Shown: piece by piece, positions 44,616 through 56,200 of the stretch
Numbering within the stretch: the first letter of the stretch is position 1
Layout of the letters: each line of letters starts with the position of its first letter
Assembly (NCBI GenBank): GCA_963920765.1
Contig: OY987242.1
Location: 32,202,002 to 32,266,001 of the forward strand
DNA: 64,000 bases
Reading direction: 5' to 3'
Origin: Ulota crispa
Lineage: Eukaryota > Streptophyta > Bryopsida > Orthotrichales > Orthotrichaceae
The notes under the pieces: model-generated
Database searches by the model: none
What the model was told of the DNA's origin: nothing
What the model saw: the letters and a program-made list of their open reading frames with translations, nothing else
Program-made: the position numbers and the translations under genes

Positions 44616-47600
44616 CTACCAATGACGCTCATAAGTATAATAATTAGCAACAAAACGTCCAATTCCAGAGACTACAGAGACTACAATGTGAACCTGAAAG
44701 GATGAAGGCAGTGCTCACAAAACAAAGGCCAACTGCAAAAAATACATGTTCCACTATAACATGAACTATAGTTGAAAAAATATATATGAAAATGTACCTC
44801 GGCCTTGCTACGAAGATATGGTAGTATCTCGTCATCATCAATCTGGTCTGTGCTTTGCATATGGTGAACCCCAAGAGCAGCTTTGTAGTAACCATCTTCC
44901 AACTGTGCGTGGTTCACCTGCATCATACAAAGAGGTCAGTAACCAGAATTGGAAGAGAGGAAGAACGCCCAATTTCAAATCCAATAAAGAAAAGGGAAAA
45001 TTTCATGGATACCCCTGAAGTTTGCAATATTTTCATAGATACCCCTGCTCAGAAATTTCACAATTACCCTTGGACCAAAATTTTCAGGTGTTGGTTTTGT
45101 TGTGCATGCCACTTCTCTTCTTCCTTTGTGCGCACGCATAACAAGAAAGACGTAGTGTGCGCACAAAGGGAGAAGGAAGTGACATGCACAACAAAACAAA
45201 CGCCTGAAAATTTTGGTCCAAGGGTATTTGTGAAATGGGAAAATTTCACGGATACTCCTGAAGTTTGCAATAATTTCATAGATACCCCTGCTTTTTCAGA
45301 AACTTCACAGATACCCTTGGACCAAAATTTTCAAGTGTTTTTTTTGTTGTGCATGCCACTTCCCTTCTCCCTTTGTGCGCACACTACTTTTTTCTTGTTA
45401 TGCATGCGCACAAAGGGAGAAGGGAAGTGGCATGCACAACAAAAAAACACCTGAAAGTTTTGGTCCAGGGGTATCTATAAAATTTCTGAAAAAGCAGGGG
45501 TATCTATGAAAATATTGCTAACTTCAGGGGTATCCATGAAATTTTCCCTAAAAACAAAGGGCTTAACATATAAATGCCTCGTTCTTGTGGCAAAAGCATC
45601 CTGATCAATAGTATTGAAGAAAAGAGAAAAAATAGGGGAGATTTGGCTTACTCCACGCAATAGAAGATATTCAATGATAAGGTCTTCCCAATCCAGCTCG
45701 CGTTTTGTTTCTGGTGGTGTTGGCACAGAATCAACCTTCCATCGTTTGGCTCGTGCATGTTCCACAATCGTAGATTTCAAAGGACCTGAGGCCGGCTGGT
45801 CGTTGTCCATACTTGTCAAAAGACCTTGCTTGGCCTTTTGAATGCGCTTTATTGCTGCGCTAATCTTATTACATCGCCTGCGATGAAACCAGTTAACAAA
45901 ACTTAAGCTCAGAAGCTGTCAAAGAGAGACAGATCAAAGAATTACAAACCCATGATGTGATACTTTTCAACTGTTTTTTTGATACAGATATTGACTTCCG
46001 ATATCATAGAACAGGTATTTGGATATAAAACGTTTACATGTTTTGACTGTATGAAATTAAGCATCCGACTTCTAAACACCACAAAATCCCGACACTTTCG
46101 TAAAACCACACCTTGATGCATGAGGGTTTTGGGCAAAATATGCATTCCTCTATAAATTTGAAGCTTGTATTCAAGAAAAAGATATTCAACATAATTTTTA
46201 CAACACGTCTGTTATCCAAATTTGAAAAAGATCTTCATAGGCCTCTGTCAAATCATTTCAGAAGCGTATACCTTCAAAAAATTACCACAAATATAGACTC
46301 TAGTTTTAATAATTGGAATTTCAATCTGGTAGGCTAAAGCTATGAGTTTATCAATATAGTTGCTATGAATGCTAAATTTCTTAATTTTTGTGCTCAAAGT
46401 ATTTAGACTTTCTATGTATTGAGTTTCTTAACTATAAAAACTTAAATCCTTGGCTAATTTTTTATTTGAGGGCAAAATACACATTCACAACGAACGACCA
46501 GCATTTAATGATAGCTCACTACAGTGCGCATTCAACAATTTTCATTATCACCTTCCTAGAAGCTTTAATTGAAAGAAATTAACATTGATGATGAATGCAC
46601 CTTAAAAGTAGTAGCTTCAGCGGAATGACATATTAGAAAATCCTAGACATTTTATCACACATTCAAAACAATGCTTATGGTTAAATATTTAGGACCAAAG
46701 GTGGTTACATTAAAGAGGCCAATGGAGTACCTGCTGTGAGCATCTGCACCAGAAAGAAACGATTTTGGCCACGCTTGCCACTCGACTTCCTTCCGCTTCA
46801 GAGCTTCCACCAGTTTCAACTCCACAGTACTCCTACCCTCAAAAGTATGTGCTGATTCTCTTCCTGATGTGCTAGTGTCCGTCTCAGAGGCGTTACAAGC
46901 TGCAGCATTTTCTTTTTTCTTCTTTGCTCGCTTCATGTCCACCTCCAGGTACTGTCATCACAACCAGACACACTGGAAGCTAAGTTACAATTACAGCTGC
47001 AGGAGACATAAAACCCCAAGAAGGTCCATGTATTGAACCTGCCTAACCTCGTCCTGTAATGCAACATTATCACCAAAAGACGTCAAATTGATTACAGAAG
47101 GTCCATATAATGTGGGGACAAAGGATGATTAAAGAAAAGAAAAGAAAGGAAAAGGCCAACAGAGTTCACAAGCAGCATGCGACAACTACCACTGATAAGT
47201 ATGCAAGATCTATCGAAAGTAATGAATACCTTAAGCACAAACGGTAAATGTTTATCCAGTGTCTTGACAGTAATGTCCTTCCCCCACGGCAATTTTTGTC
47301 CCACTCCTACAAGTGCCTCCTAAAACCACAAATTTCATTTTCAACGGAGAGAAAAAATTAGCAAGAGCATTTAAATCTTTCGAGGGTATCTGACATGATG
47401 AAAGAGTTAATTACGTCGATTGCAGTAAGTCAAAAGTAGTTTTAGCTAAGAGAGGGTATTTGAGATGCGCACTCTAGACTAATGGCGTACCTTAAGTTCC
47501 GTGAACCGCAGTCGACTAGTGCGAGGATGGCTGTACACTTCCCGCACCACATCATCAAAACTCAGCTTGACCTGCTCAAACACGCCACGTAGTCCCCACT

Positions 47601-49847
47601 ATTTACTCTCTCGCGCTTGGTCTCAAAAAAAATTTAAACACGGAAGATAAGTTGTAACAAAGAGAAGAAAACCACAACATAGAATCCTAAGTTTAAGAAT
47701 TTGCTTCTGATAAATCCATTTAGCCAAATAGTTCATAGACGGATAACGGTGGAGAAGAATCAAACCTGATTAGCTTCTGTTACTAGTGCTATTACAGCAG
47801 CGACAACCTACGTCATATACCAAATATTGTCAGAACGAAACTCGATCAAATCTATTATTTGACGTTTATTTTTTGATAATTTCTTATGATATGAACTCTG
47901 AACAAAAAAAAGGATTGCAGCAACTTTAATGCTCTAAAGTGAAGTGTTGGAAATAGTCCTGTGCTGTAAACTTCAGTTTAAAATAAAATCTACTTATGTC
48001 ACTTTTAATCAGCAGTAAGAGAAAGCGAGAGAGAATGGGAAAAACTTACTGGCAACGGACGCCTTCCAGTGATGATAAACCACTGCTGTGAGCAGTCCAG
48101 AAGAAGACTCCCTTGCTTTGACATCTTCTTTGTCAAATTTCTGTCTATCCCCTAGACAATGGAAAACTGTTTCAGAAGTGTACAAAGCTACGAACTCAAC
48201 TTGCCAAAAACTATGCAATGCGGTGGTGGAATCCATCAAATATCAAAATTACCAAAAATTTACGCTTCAAAATTTACTTTAAGGAACAGAAAAAGAATGG
48301 ATGAACCGGGTGCGTAGGAATCCATACCTTTGATTGAGCAAGAGAGGCCATTGCACGCTCCAGGAAAACGACTGCATCTGTTTCAGGCTACATAACAACC
48401 GGATGAGGCTCAGATAGAGAAACGTTGAAGATAGCAATTATAACTCCATCATGTACCTAAGCTTCCGAAGGAACAGAGAAACCCAAATAACAGCATACAT
48501 ACACGAACTCTAACTGATAAACCTCCTAAACCAATATAACATAACAAGACTCTAGATTGCCATTATACAAACATGTCTTAAAGAATCAGAATTTAAAATA
48601 ATGAAAGCTGTATAAAAGTGAGTGGATTACCAGTTCTAGTTCAAGAGATTCCAGAACACGTCTGTACATACGCCCCAATTCCACTATGCCGCAATCCACT
48701 GAAGACTGTCACGACAAAGTTGAAAAAAACAAGTTCATAAGTGATATTATAAGGACAATTCAAACTTGATGGATGAACAGCTTCAATCGAAAAAAAACAT
48801 CTCAAAGTACGTAATTTACTTTGCCAACAAATATAAGATTAGAATGTCAATATAATGTTTAATGGAAACAGTTGTTTGTGAAAATGCAAAACTTACTGCA
48901 ACTTCCACAAGGGTAAGAGGAAGGCGACTCTGCCGTATTGCTACGTAAATGCAAGCGCCCACCAGGATCTCTATCCACCTGCCTTGTCCCCACTCTCCAT
49001 CCAGCAACTGCTCCAACATAAATTTCACGTCTTCTACTTTCTCATAAGGCACGTGCAAAATTGCAGTAAGTTCCTTCATTTTGTTCATCACGTCTCTCTG
49101 AAAAAGACAAGACAAAAACGTCTTCAGTTGAAAATAAAATTACAACGACGAAAATTGAGGAGAAACAAAGGTCAACACTGCATTTTATAATGAAAAGGAC
49201 TCCATTTCACCAAACCCTACACCTTCCCTTATCACCAATTGCTTCGCAAGAGCTCTTCAAAAAAGCATCGCACAAGAATGATCAAGAAAAACTCAGATAA
49301 AAGCCAAAGAGTATAAAATCAAAAGAGTACAAAATCCTAACAACTGATTTACAGAATTGAGGAGAAACAAAGGCTAACACAGCATTGTATGATGAAAAGG
49401 ACTCCCTCTCACCAAACCCTAAACCTTCCTTTCTCACCAAACCCTAAACCCTTCCTTGCTCACCATTGCTTCACAAGAGCTCTTCAAAAGCATTGCACAA
49501 GAATGATCAAGAAAAAAAGCAGATAAAAACTAATAAAAAAATCAAAGAGTATGAAATCTTAACAACTGGTTTGCAGAGTTCCTGTATCGCTGCACCTTGT
49601 TTATAGCATCACGACTTCCAGAATGGAGCAGCGACCCTCCCAACCCGCACGCTGCCATAGCTCCAGTTTCGCCGTTCCTCACAAACGTACCGCCTCGTTC
49701 CATGACGTGCCCTTGCTGGTGATGAGCTCCCAGAAACGTCTCCACGTCGTCGAAAACACGACCGCAGTTATCGCAAGCCAGGATGCCGTACACGGAGTCC
49801 ATGCTCACTGTCCCTTCACCACAAGCTTCGCAAATATCCGCTGCCAT
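44616..49847 (-). CDS. Plant-specific TFIIB-related factor, PTF2-like
   Basis: Minus-strand exons 49847-49596, 49097-48897, 48705-48631, 48387-48328, 48151-48050, 47807-47766, 47571-47491, 47319-47230, 47053-47039 (a 15-nt microexon, tentative), 46951-46731, 45877-45652, 44917-44798 and a tentative last exon 44693-44616, about 520 aa. The N-terminal zinc ribbon has C6, C9, C25 and C28. Two cyclin-like TFIIB folds follow (DGEWGQGRW, ILVGACIYVAIR; FIITGRRPLP, VVAAVIALVTEANQ). The C-terminal REL-DWEDLIIEYLLLRG block is typical of PTF2. TFIIB relatives recruit RNA polymerase to promoters; Arabidopsis PTF2 acts in pollen and embryo development. Most junctions are phase 0 with canonical signals; the first donor (AAG|GTGCAG) and the 3' end are the weakest points. 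Confidence 0.85.
44994..45548. mobile_element. Two fused copies of the foldback MITE in a PTF2 intron
   Basis: 44994-45236 is a right-truncated copy and 45237-45548 a complete 312-bp palindromic copy of the 39938 element. The outer flanks TAAAGAAAA and TAAAAACAA form an imperfect 9-bp duplication. The unit lies wholly in the intron 44918-45651. Confidence 0.88.
49155..49578. repeat. ~200-bp tandem duplication in PTF2 intron 1
   Basis: Copies start at 49155 and 49357 (TTGAGGAGAAACAAAGG). Both have ATGAAAAGGACTCC, CTTCACAAGAGCTCTTC-like words and AACAACTG near the end. The second copy has an extra ACCAAACCCTAAACC stretch. The second copy ends right at exon 1. Confidence 0.85.
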
Positions 49848-49876
49848 CGCTGTAAGAATGAGCGATCCAAACTTCT

Positions 49877-49899
49877 AACCCTAAACCGTAAACCCTAAA
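49877..49899. promoter_or_regulatory. Telo-box pair upstream of PTF2-like gene
   Basis: AACCCTAAA (49877-49885) and AAACCCTAAA (49890-49899) lie 30-52 bp before the start codon. Such telo-boxes are frequent near transcription starts of plant growth and translation genes. Function here is inferred. Confidence 0.5.
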
Positions 49900-50961
49900 T
49901 CATAAATTCTTCCAAAAATCGCACTAAAATGCAAACAGCGATTGCAAAAGCAATGCACGAAAGCAATCCGCTTCACTTCAGTGAAAACTACACATCCTGT
50001 TACTCAACATGTAGCTATTGTCAAAGAGCCCGATTATAAAGCAAATTTTGACGCTTCATAACTTTTATATTTTGTATTTAAACTTTAACATACGATAACC
50101 AAATCACACATTCTTTGGCGCATTGGAGATCCCTTTCATTTGCTACCAGTAAGATACGAAATTCGACTCGTCTGATAATATTCTAATGGAGATTTTGAGT
50201 TGTCGCTCTCGTAAACCCTAGACTCTTGGAAAGCTTATTCAACCATCTGCACGGCAATCGTAGCAGGATGCACAAAAGCGATCCTCAACTCAACTTCGCT
50301 TCGCTTGATTGAATCTAATCCTAATCGAGCACTGCATAGCGATCGCCACAGGAAGAGTAAAGTTGAGGCTGGATTTGTAACGAAATAGCGATCTGAAATG
50401 TTTGTTAAAACCTAATTTTTAAAGTATAGAAAAATTCACTCAGTCGTTTGTAGAGTGATTGCAGGAGGATGCTTATAAACGATCCTTGACTCAAGTTCAA
50501 TTCACTTGGTTGCGTCCAAATCTGAGTGCAGGAAGTGCCGAGCACAAGCTCTTTAGAATTCGGTCGGAGACGAGAACAACCCAGACTAATTTATTATGCG
50601 TCCGCACTAATAGTTTGAAGCTGCGCAGTCGCGTGGTTTCACATGATCATGTTCTATTTATAGTCTAAAGGCACTATCCGGGATACAAACCGAGCAATCC
50701 GCGCGGTTCGCTTGTTCAAGGTCTTCGCTAGCCAAAATAGGTTGTATCAACGTTGTTCTTGCAAATGCTTGCGGCTTGTGTTGCAAGACACATGGCCACA
50801 ATATTGTTGGGATTCAACTTGCACAAATATTGCTTATTATGCATGGTCATTCAAATGACATATTCAACTATTTATGAATTGTTCTTGTAATTATAAGTTT
50901 TATTTGGTTTTGAACATCTAGAGATTTTTTCATGTTTTGCCGGAGCATACTCCAAAATTTT
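49900..50961. other. Upstream region of PTF2-like gene
   Basis: Contains a degenerate repeat: GTAGCAGGATGCACAAAAGCGATCCTCAACTC-like words (about 50258) recur at about 50457. Probably includes the promoter. No gene is seen; the 69-codon frame at 50459 lacks support. Confidence 0.4.
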
Positions 50962-51368
50962 GGGAATGACTAGGGAGGCACCTCTAGTTGCTACATGGAC
51001 ACCCCCTATAGTCCAACCTATTGAATATGAGATTATTGTTACGTTGAGACATGAAATAAAATCAAAACAATATTTTAGTGTACATTTGCATCTGCAAGTG
51101 TTGCAAACATATAAAATATATATTTCTCATTTGTGACATGTTCAAGAGTTAAACCAATTGCTCCCTTTATTTATAAGTTTAACTCTTGATCATGTTTCAA
51201 ATGAAACATATTTGTTATATGTTTACAACGCTTGTAGATGCAAATGTGTGCAAAAGTATTGATTTTATTTTATTTCATATTTCCACATAAGAATAATCTC
51301 AAACTCAATAGGTTGGGCTATAGGGGGTGTTCATGTAGCAACTAGGGGGTGTCTCCCTAGTCATTCTC
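50962..51368. mobile_element. Foldback element related to 58417-58808
   Basis: It begins GGGAATGACTAGGGAGGCAC and ends GTGTCTCCCTAGTCATTCTC; almost the whole unit is one inverted repeat. Flanks are A/T runs, so the target duplication is unclear here but is clear in the sister copy. Confidence 0.8.
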
Positions 51369-53217
51369 AAAAAAATTATGTACTTCCTAATTTGGATATA
51401 TCTTTTGATGCTTTGCAAGTGTTTCTTGATGGGATCCAAGCATTTAACTTAAAAGACTTTTAAATTATCATTCAAGGACTTGAAATAATCTAGAAGTAGT
51501 TAAATGTAGCATTTGATCTCTCTTTTCAATTGGTATTGCAATCTTTTTTTGGTTGATTTTTATTGTCTTGTTGTTTTCATGCTTTTTACAAAGTGGTGCA
51601 ACATTGTGCAATTTCATCCTTGCCATGGTTTCTTTGATGTATTTAGTGAACCAAATAGTTTGATGGGAAAAATAAATGTGACCTAACAAGGATATCTCAT
51701 TCATTTCCAAAAATAAATAAACTTAGTAATTTCAATTCAAAAAGATATTCTTTGGATGTTGAGAATTTGGATAAAAGGCTAAGGTAGACGCATCCATAAG
51801 CGTTGCGTCCCCATGCCCATCACCTGACAATGGCAGGGCTAATGAATAAAAAAACAAATGGTTGTGGGTGACTGAGTGATGGTTATGGGTGATGAAGTGA
51901 TGGTTGTGAGTGACTAGTATGAGGTTTTGAGTACCCATCTCACTATTTAAGAACCAACAAGCCTTGTGATTAGCATCTCTTACACATGATTCTTACAATT
52001 TTAGTGATTTTGGACTTTGAAAAATCTTTGTGAACAAATACTTGCAGTTGGAACCTTGAAATCAATGCCAATATTTTTGGTTTCCATTTCCTAACTTACA
52101 GTACTTTTTTCAAAGTTAGTCAATTGTTTTACCTACTCCAAAACCCTTATTTCCACGCTTATGGGTGCGCCTACCTTAACACGTATTCTTGCATAGATTT
52201 TCATTTTCACAAGAAACACTATCATAATTAGGTTTCTTTGCCTCTTTTGTTGATGAATTACTTCATATCTTGTTTTTGAATATAAAAGCTTAATTTGAGC
52301 TATTTTTTTAAGCAAAGGATGCTATTTAGCCACGTGTATTTAGCCTCTCCTATGTGATTGAGTATTGTATTATATAAATGCTACATGAGCATCATGTCAC
52401 ACCATTTTCATGTAAGAATCTTGTATCTAAAAAATCTCATATATGAAAATCAACTTTTAAATAAAGGAAATTCTTACAAAAAGTGAAATTAGTTCTTTTT
52501 ATCAAGATACCAATTTGATGCGATAGGGAATATTGAACAATATCAACACAACCCTCAAAATCCATCTCTAACGAGCCATGAATTCATTGTGAATATGTCT
52601 TTCATCTAGGCATTTAATCTCTTCCCGATGGTAAATATATAAACTTTTACATTTTATGGCCAGTGAAAAAGGCTGAAGTTTTCTACCCTGGCCCCACAAA
52701 ACGCCATATCATCTCACCTCAACCCAGATTTCATTTAGCATGAGATGATAAAACAGAATTGCAGTTCTTTTCGGGTCAGCCTACTCTACGGCGAATTGGT
52801 GCAAAAAAAAATGCACGCAAGGAATCGCACGAACACTGTTATGCTTTCAGTCTGCTGGCGGCTAAGAACCCTGCTCCACATCATGCTGCTCCCTCGCCAA
52901 ATCCCAGCTGCTTATTGGTCGACAGAATCTCCCGCGACTCCAGCTCCCGCCACCAGCTCCCGCCACTCTGTTCCCTGTCAGCATTGGCCAGGAGGGAAAT
53001 CTCTCCTCCTCCTTCCTTCGACAACTGGCTGCCCCCAGCACTTCACATGCCATCACTCCTCCTCCATCGTCCCCTCTTTGCAGCAAATTCACAACTCTCT
53101 TGCATCACCTTCTTCCCTTTTCCAACAATCCTCACTCCTCACTCCTCACTTCTCAATTCTCAATTCGTCATCCAGACCTTGGATTCTCCGCCACCAATTT
53201 GAAAAACTCGCGCGGAC
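51369..53217 (+). other. Spacer and promoter of the nitronate monooxygenase gene
   Basis: To about 52650 AT-rich with no gene. From about 52750 GC-richer sequence leads to a pyrimidine-rich leader with CTCACTCCTCACTCCTCACT repeats just before ATG 53218, probably the 5' UTR. ATTGG at about 52914 could be a CCAAT-type box. The open frames at 52745-53221 are rejected as leader sequence. Confidence 0.4.
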
Positions 53218-56200
53218 ATGACGACGTGGGGCGGCATTCTGGGGATGGACACGGGAATCATGCAAGCGCCCATGGGCCCCGACATCACTGGCCCCGCCCT
53301 CGTGGCTGCCGTTGCCAATGCTGGCGGCCTTGGCTTTCTCCGCGCCCCCACTCAGGTTCGCTCGCTCAGGTTTTCCACCTTTCCTTTGAATTTCTCTATT
53401 CCTAGCTGGCCATTCAAATGAAATTCTGTCTCTCTTTTGCTATTGATGGAGGTGTCTCTTTTTGAAAATTGAGTGATTTGGTGTTGCTTTGTAGGATCGT
53501 CCGGATGAGTTGAAGAAGATGGTGGCGGAGACGCGGCAGCTCACTAGCAAGCCTTTCGGAGTTGGTGTCATTCTGTGAGTACCTCTTAAGTTCAAATCCA
53601 TTGCCATTTCTGAGCCCTTTTTTTCATCGAGTTTTGGAACTCGGGAGAAGCTCAAATTGCACCTCGGTTTTTGGGGAGGAGACTCATTGAGAGACTTTTA
53701 TTTTGGGAATTGATATATGCACACCGGGGTTGATATTTGCACACCCCCGGGGTAAATTTTAGATTTCTACCATCGTAAAGCTGAATTTGAGAATTTTGAA
53801 TTCAGATTTGGACTTCAAGACCATGATTTGGTCTAGAATTGTAAAAAAAAGTTGCAATTCAACAACACCCAATGAAAAAGTTTATCTTTTTTACAAACAA
53901 AAGTAAAAATAACACTTTCCCCCTAGCTAAACTTTTTCATTGGGTGTTGTTGAATTGTAAGTTTTTTTATGGTTCTAGACTAAATCATGGTCTCTAAGTC
54001 CAAATTGGAATTTAAAATTCTCAAAATTTCAGCTTTATGATGGTAGAAATCTAAAACTTAATTCCCAGGGGAGTGTGCAAATATCAACCGTCGGTGTGCA
54101 TATACCAATTCCCTTTATTTTTCCCTTATCAATTTGATTTTGATTTATGAAGAACGCACGCAATGTTTTATACTCATATCTGAATTAATCTGACCTGGAA
54201 ATATTGATATCATGAATCCGTTCTTAATTTTCTAGTGATTAACTTGAACGTAGTGCCCTTGATACAAGAATTGATATAGGGAATTGATATGTGCACACCT
54301 GGGGTTTGATATATGCAAACCGGGGGGGGGGTAAATTTTAGTTTTTTACCAGCAACCAGTGGAATTTGCAAATTTTGAATTCAGATGTGGATTTAGGGAC
54401 CTTGAATTTAGTCTAGAACTACAAAGGAAGTTTTAATTGAACAACACTTAGTGGAAAAATCTAGTTAAGGGGCAAAATTATTACTTTTATCCTTGCTTGT
54501 AAAAATTTTAAGCTTTGTCATTGGGTGTTGTTCAATTGTAACCTCATTTCTAGTTTCTAGACTAAATCAATGTCTCTAAATCCAAATCCAAATGCAAAGT
54601 TTCCAAATTCCACTTGTTGATGGTGAAAAATGCATATACCAAACCCCGGGTGTGCACATATCAATTCCCTTGATGTATTAGAACAAGCATAATCCCAATA
54701 GTTGGATCTTGTTCAATCACAACTACAGTAGTCCTTCAAACCACAAAGAAGCCCAAAGTGTGTGGCTTTTTAGCAGTTTGAGTATACCATAGGGAGACTT
54801 TCTTTTTGTCAAAGTTTTATGTATGTTTGAACAACACATGTAATGTTTTTTAATGAATCTAACAGTAAAAAAGAATGATATTCAATATGGCGCCATCTGA
54901 ATTACACTATTTACACTATGGTTGATCAAATTTTTCAGTTCAAAAGCATGAATCGTTGGTTGTATAGGATTTAACAAGCACTACCTAGATAGTTAAATCG
55001 TACTCACTTATACTTAATCAATTGTGATGAAGGACGGGATTATCTAACATCTATGAAAAAATACAAGTTTCAGAAAAGTGTCCGTTCGGTAATTCAATCG
55101 GTGTTACCTGTTTTACACATGAAAAATAATAAACAAACCTTGATTAAACAGACACAAGGTATATAACTTGCAATCTCACAATAAACAACTTTGAGCAACT
55201 AAAATACACGTTGTGTTTGCAGAAAAGTGTCTGTTTGTTAATTCGTGATTGGCTGCAACCGGTGTTACCTGTTTATAAGTGAAAAATTCAGACAATTGAA
55301 TAAAGCAACAAGTTCATAGCACCAATATTGATCTTCATTTAGCTTTCTAAATGGTCTTACCAACTTATTATGAGGCATAACCATACCTTTCCATATCCAA
55401 TCTGAGCTGCCATTTCTACAAAACAAATGAGCTCTTTTGATGTTGTAGGGGATTAAAGTAGTACTGATAATGATGTTTTCAATGGACTGTGGGTTTTGAA
55501 CTTGTCAGAGCATTTCCACATGATGAGAGCCTGAAGGACATTTACGCCGAGAACGTGGCGTTCCTGCAAATTTCATGGGGCGACTTCCCCAAGGAGCGGG
55601 TGAGCGAAGCCCATGCAGCCGGAGTGAAGGTGGTGCATCAGGTGGGGTCTGTGGAAGAGGCTCTCAAGGCTGCCGACGCCGGAGTGGACGCCATCATCGC
55701 CCAGGGTGTTGAAGCTGGCGGCCATGTCCAAAGCCAGGCAAGCCAAATTCAACAAATTCAACAAATTCAACACACCCCTAAGTCTTTCAACTTGTGAGTT
55801 TAGGTTTTAGGGTTTAGGGTTTACGGTTTCTTCTATACTCTTGCTCTCTTCCTTTGACTATGAAGAATCACATCCTTTCCTACGTGTGAATTTAGGGTTT
55901 AAGGGTTTAAGGTTTCTACTATATTTTTGCTCTCTTCCTTTGGCTTTGAAGATTCAAATCCTACACTCGTACCTCACCTTAATTACCACCCTCTCCAAGT
56001 AACACTGTGGAATGTTTACCACACTTGTCATTTTGTCAGTAACTGTAACGCACTTGCTATCATCAGGGAAGGCCTTAAGGAGGCTCATAGGGGTCACGTC
56101 CCCTGACCCACCAAAGGCGGTTTAATTAGAAGTAAAAGTGTGTGAAAAGAGGTGGAGTTGTGAATTGAAACACACCACCATGAGTGCAAAAATGAGGAGA

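Noticed and set aside
44855-45454. 199-codon open frame on the + strand
   Set aside because: It runs through the palindromic foldback element and repeats itself; the open frame is a by-product of the repeat.
49420-49460. Interstitial telomere repeat
   Set aside because: Only a few AAACCCTAA words separated by other sequence, inside a tandemly duplicated intron segment; more likely telo-box words than telomeric DNA.
52745-53221. Overlapping open frames of about 150 codons upstream of the nitronate monooxygenase
   Set aside because: Low-complexity Ser/Pro/His-rich translations of a pyrimidine-rich leader in two frames, directly before a well-supported start codon.
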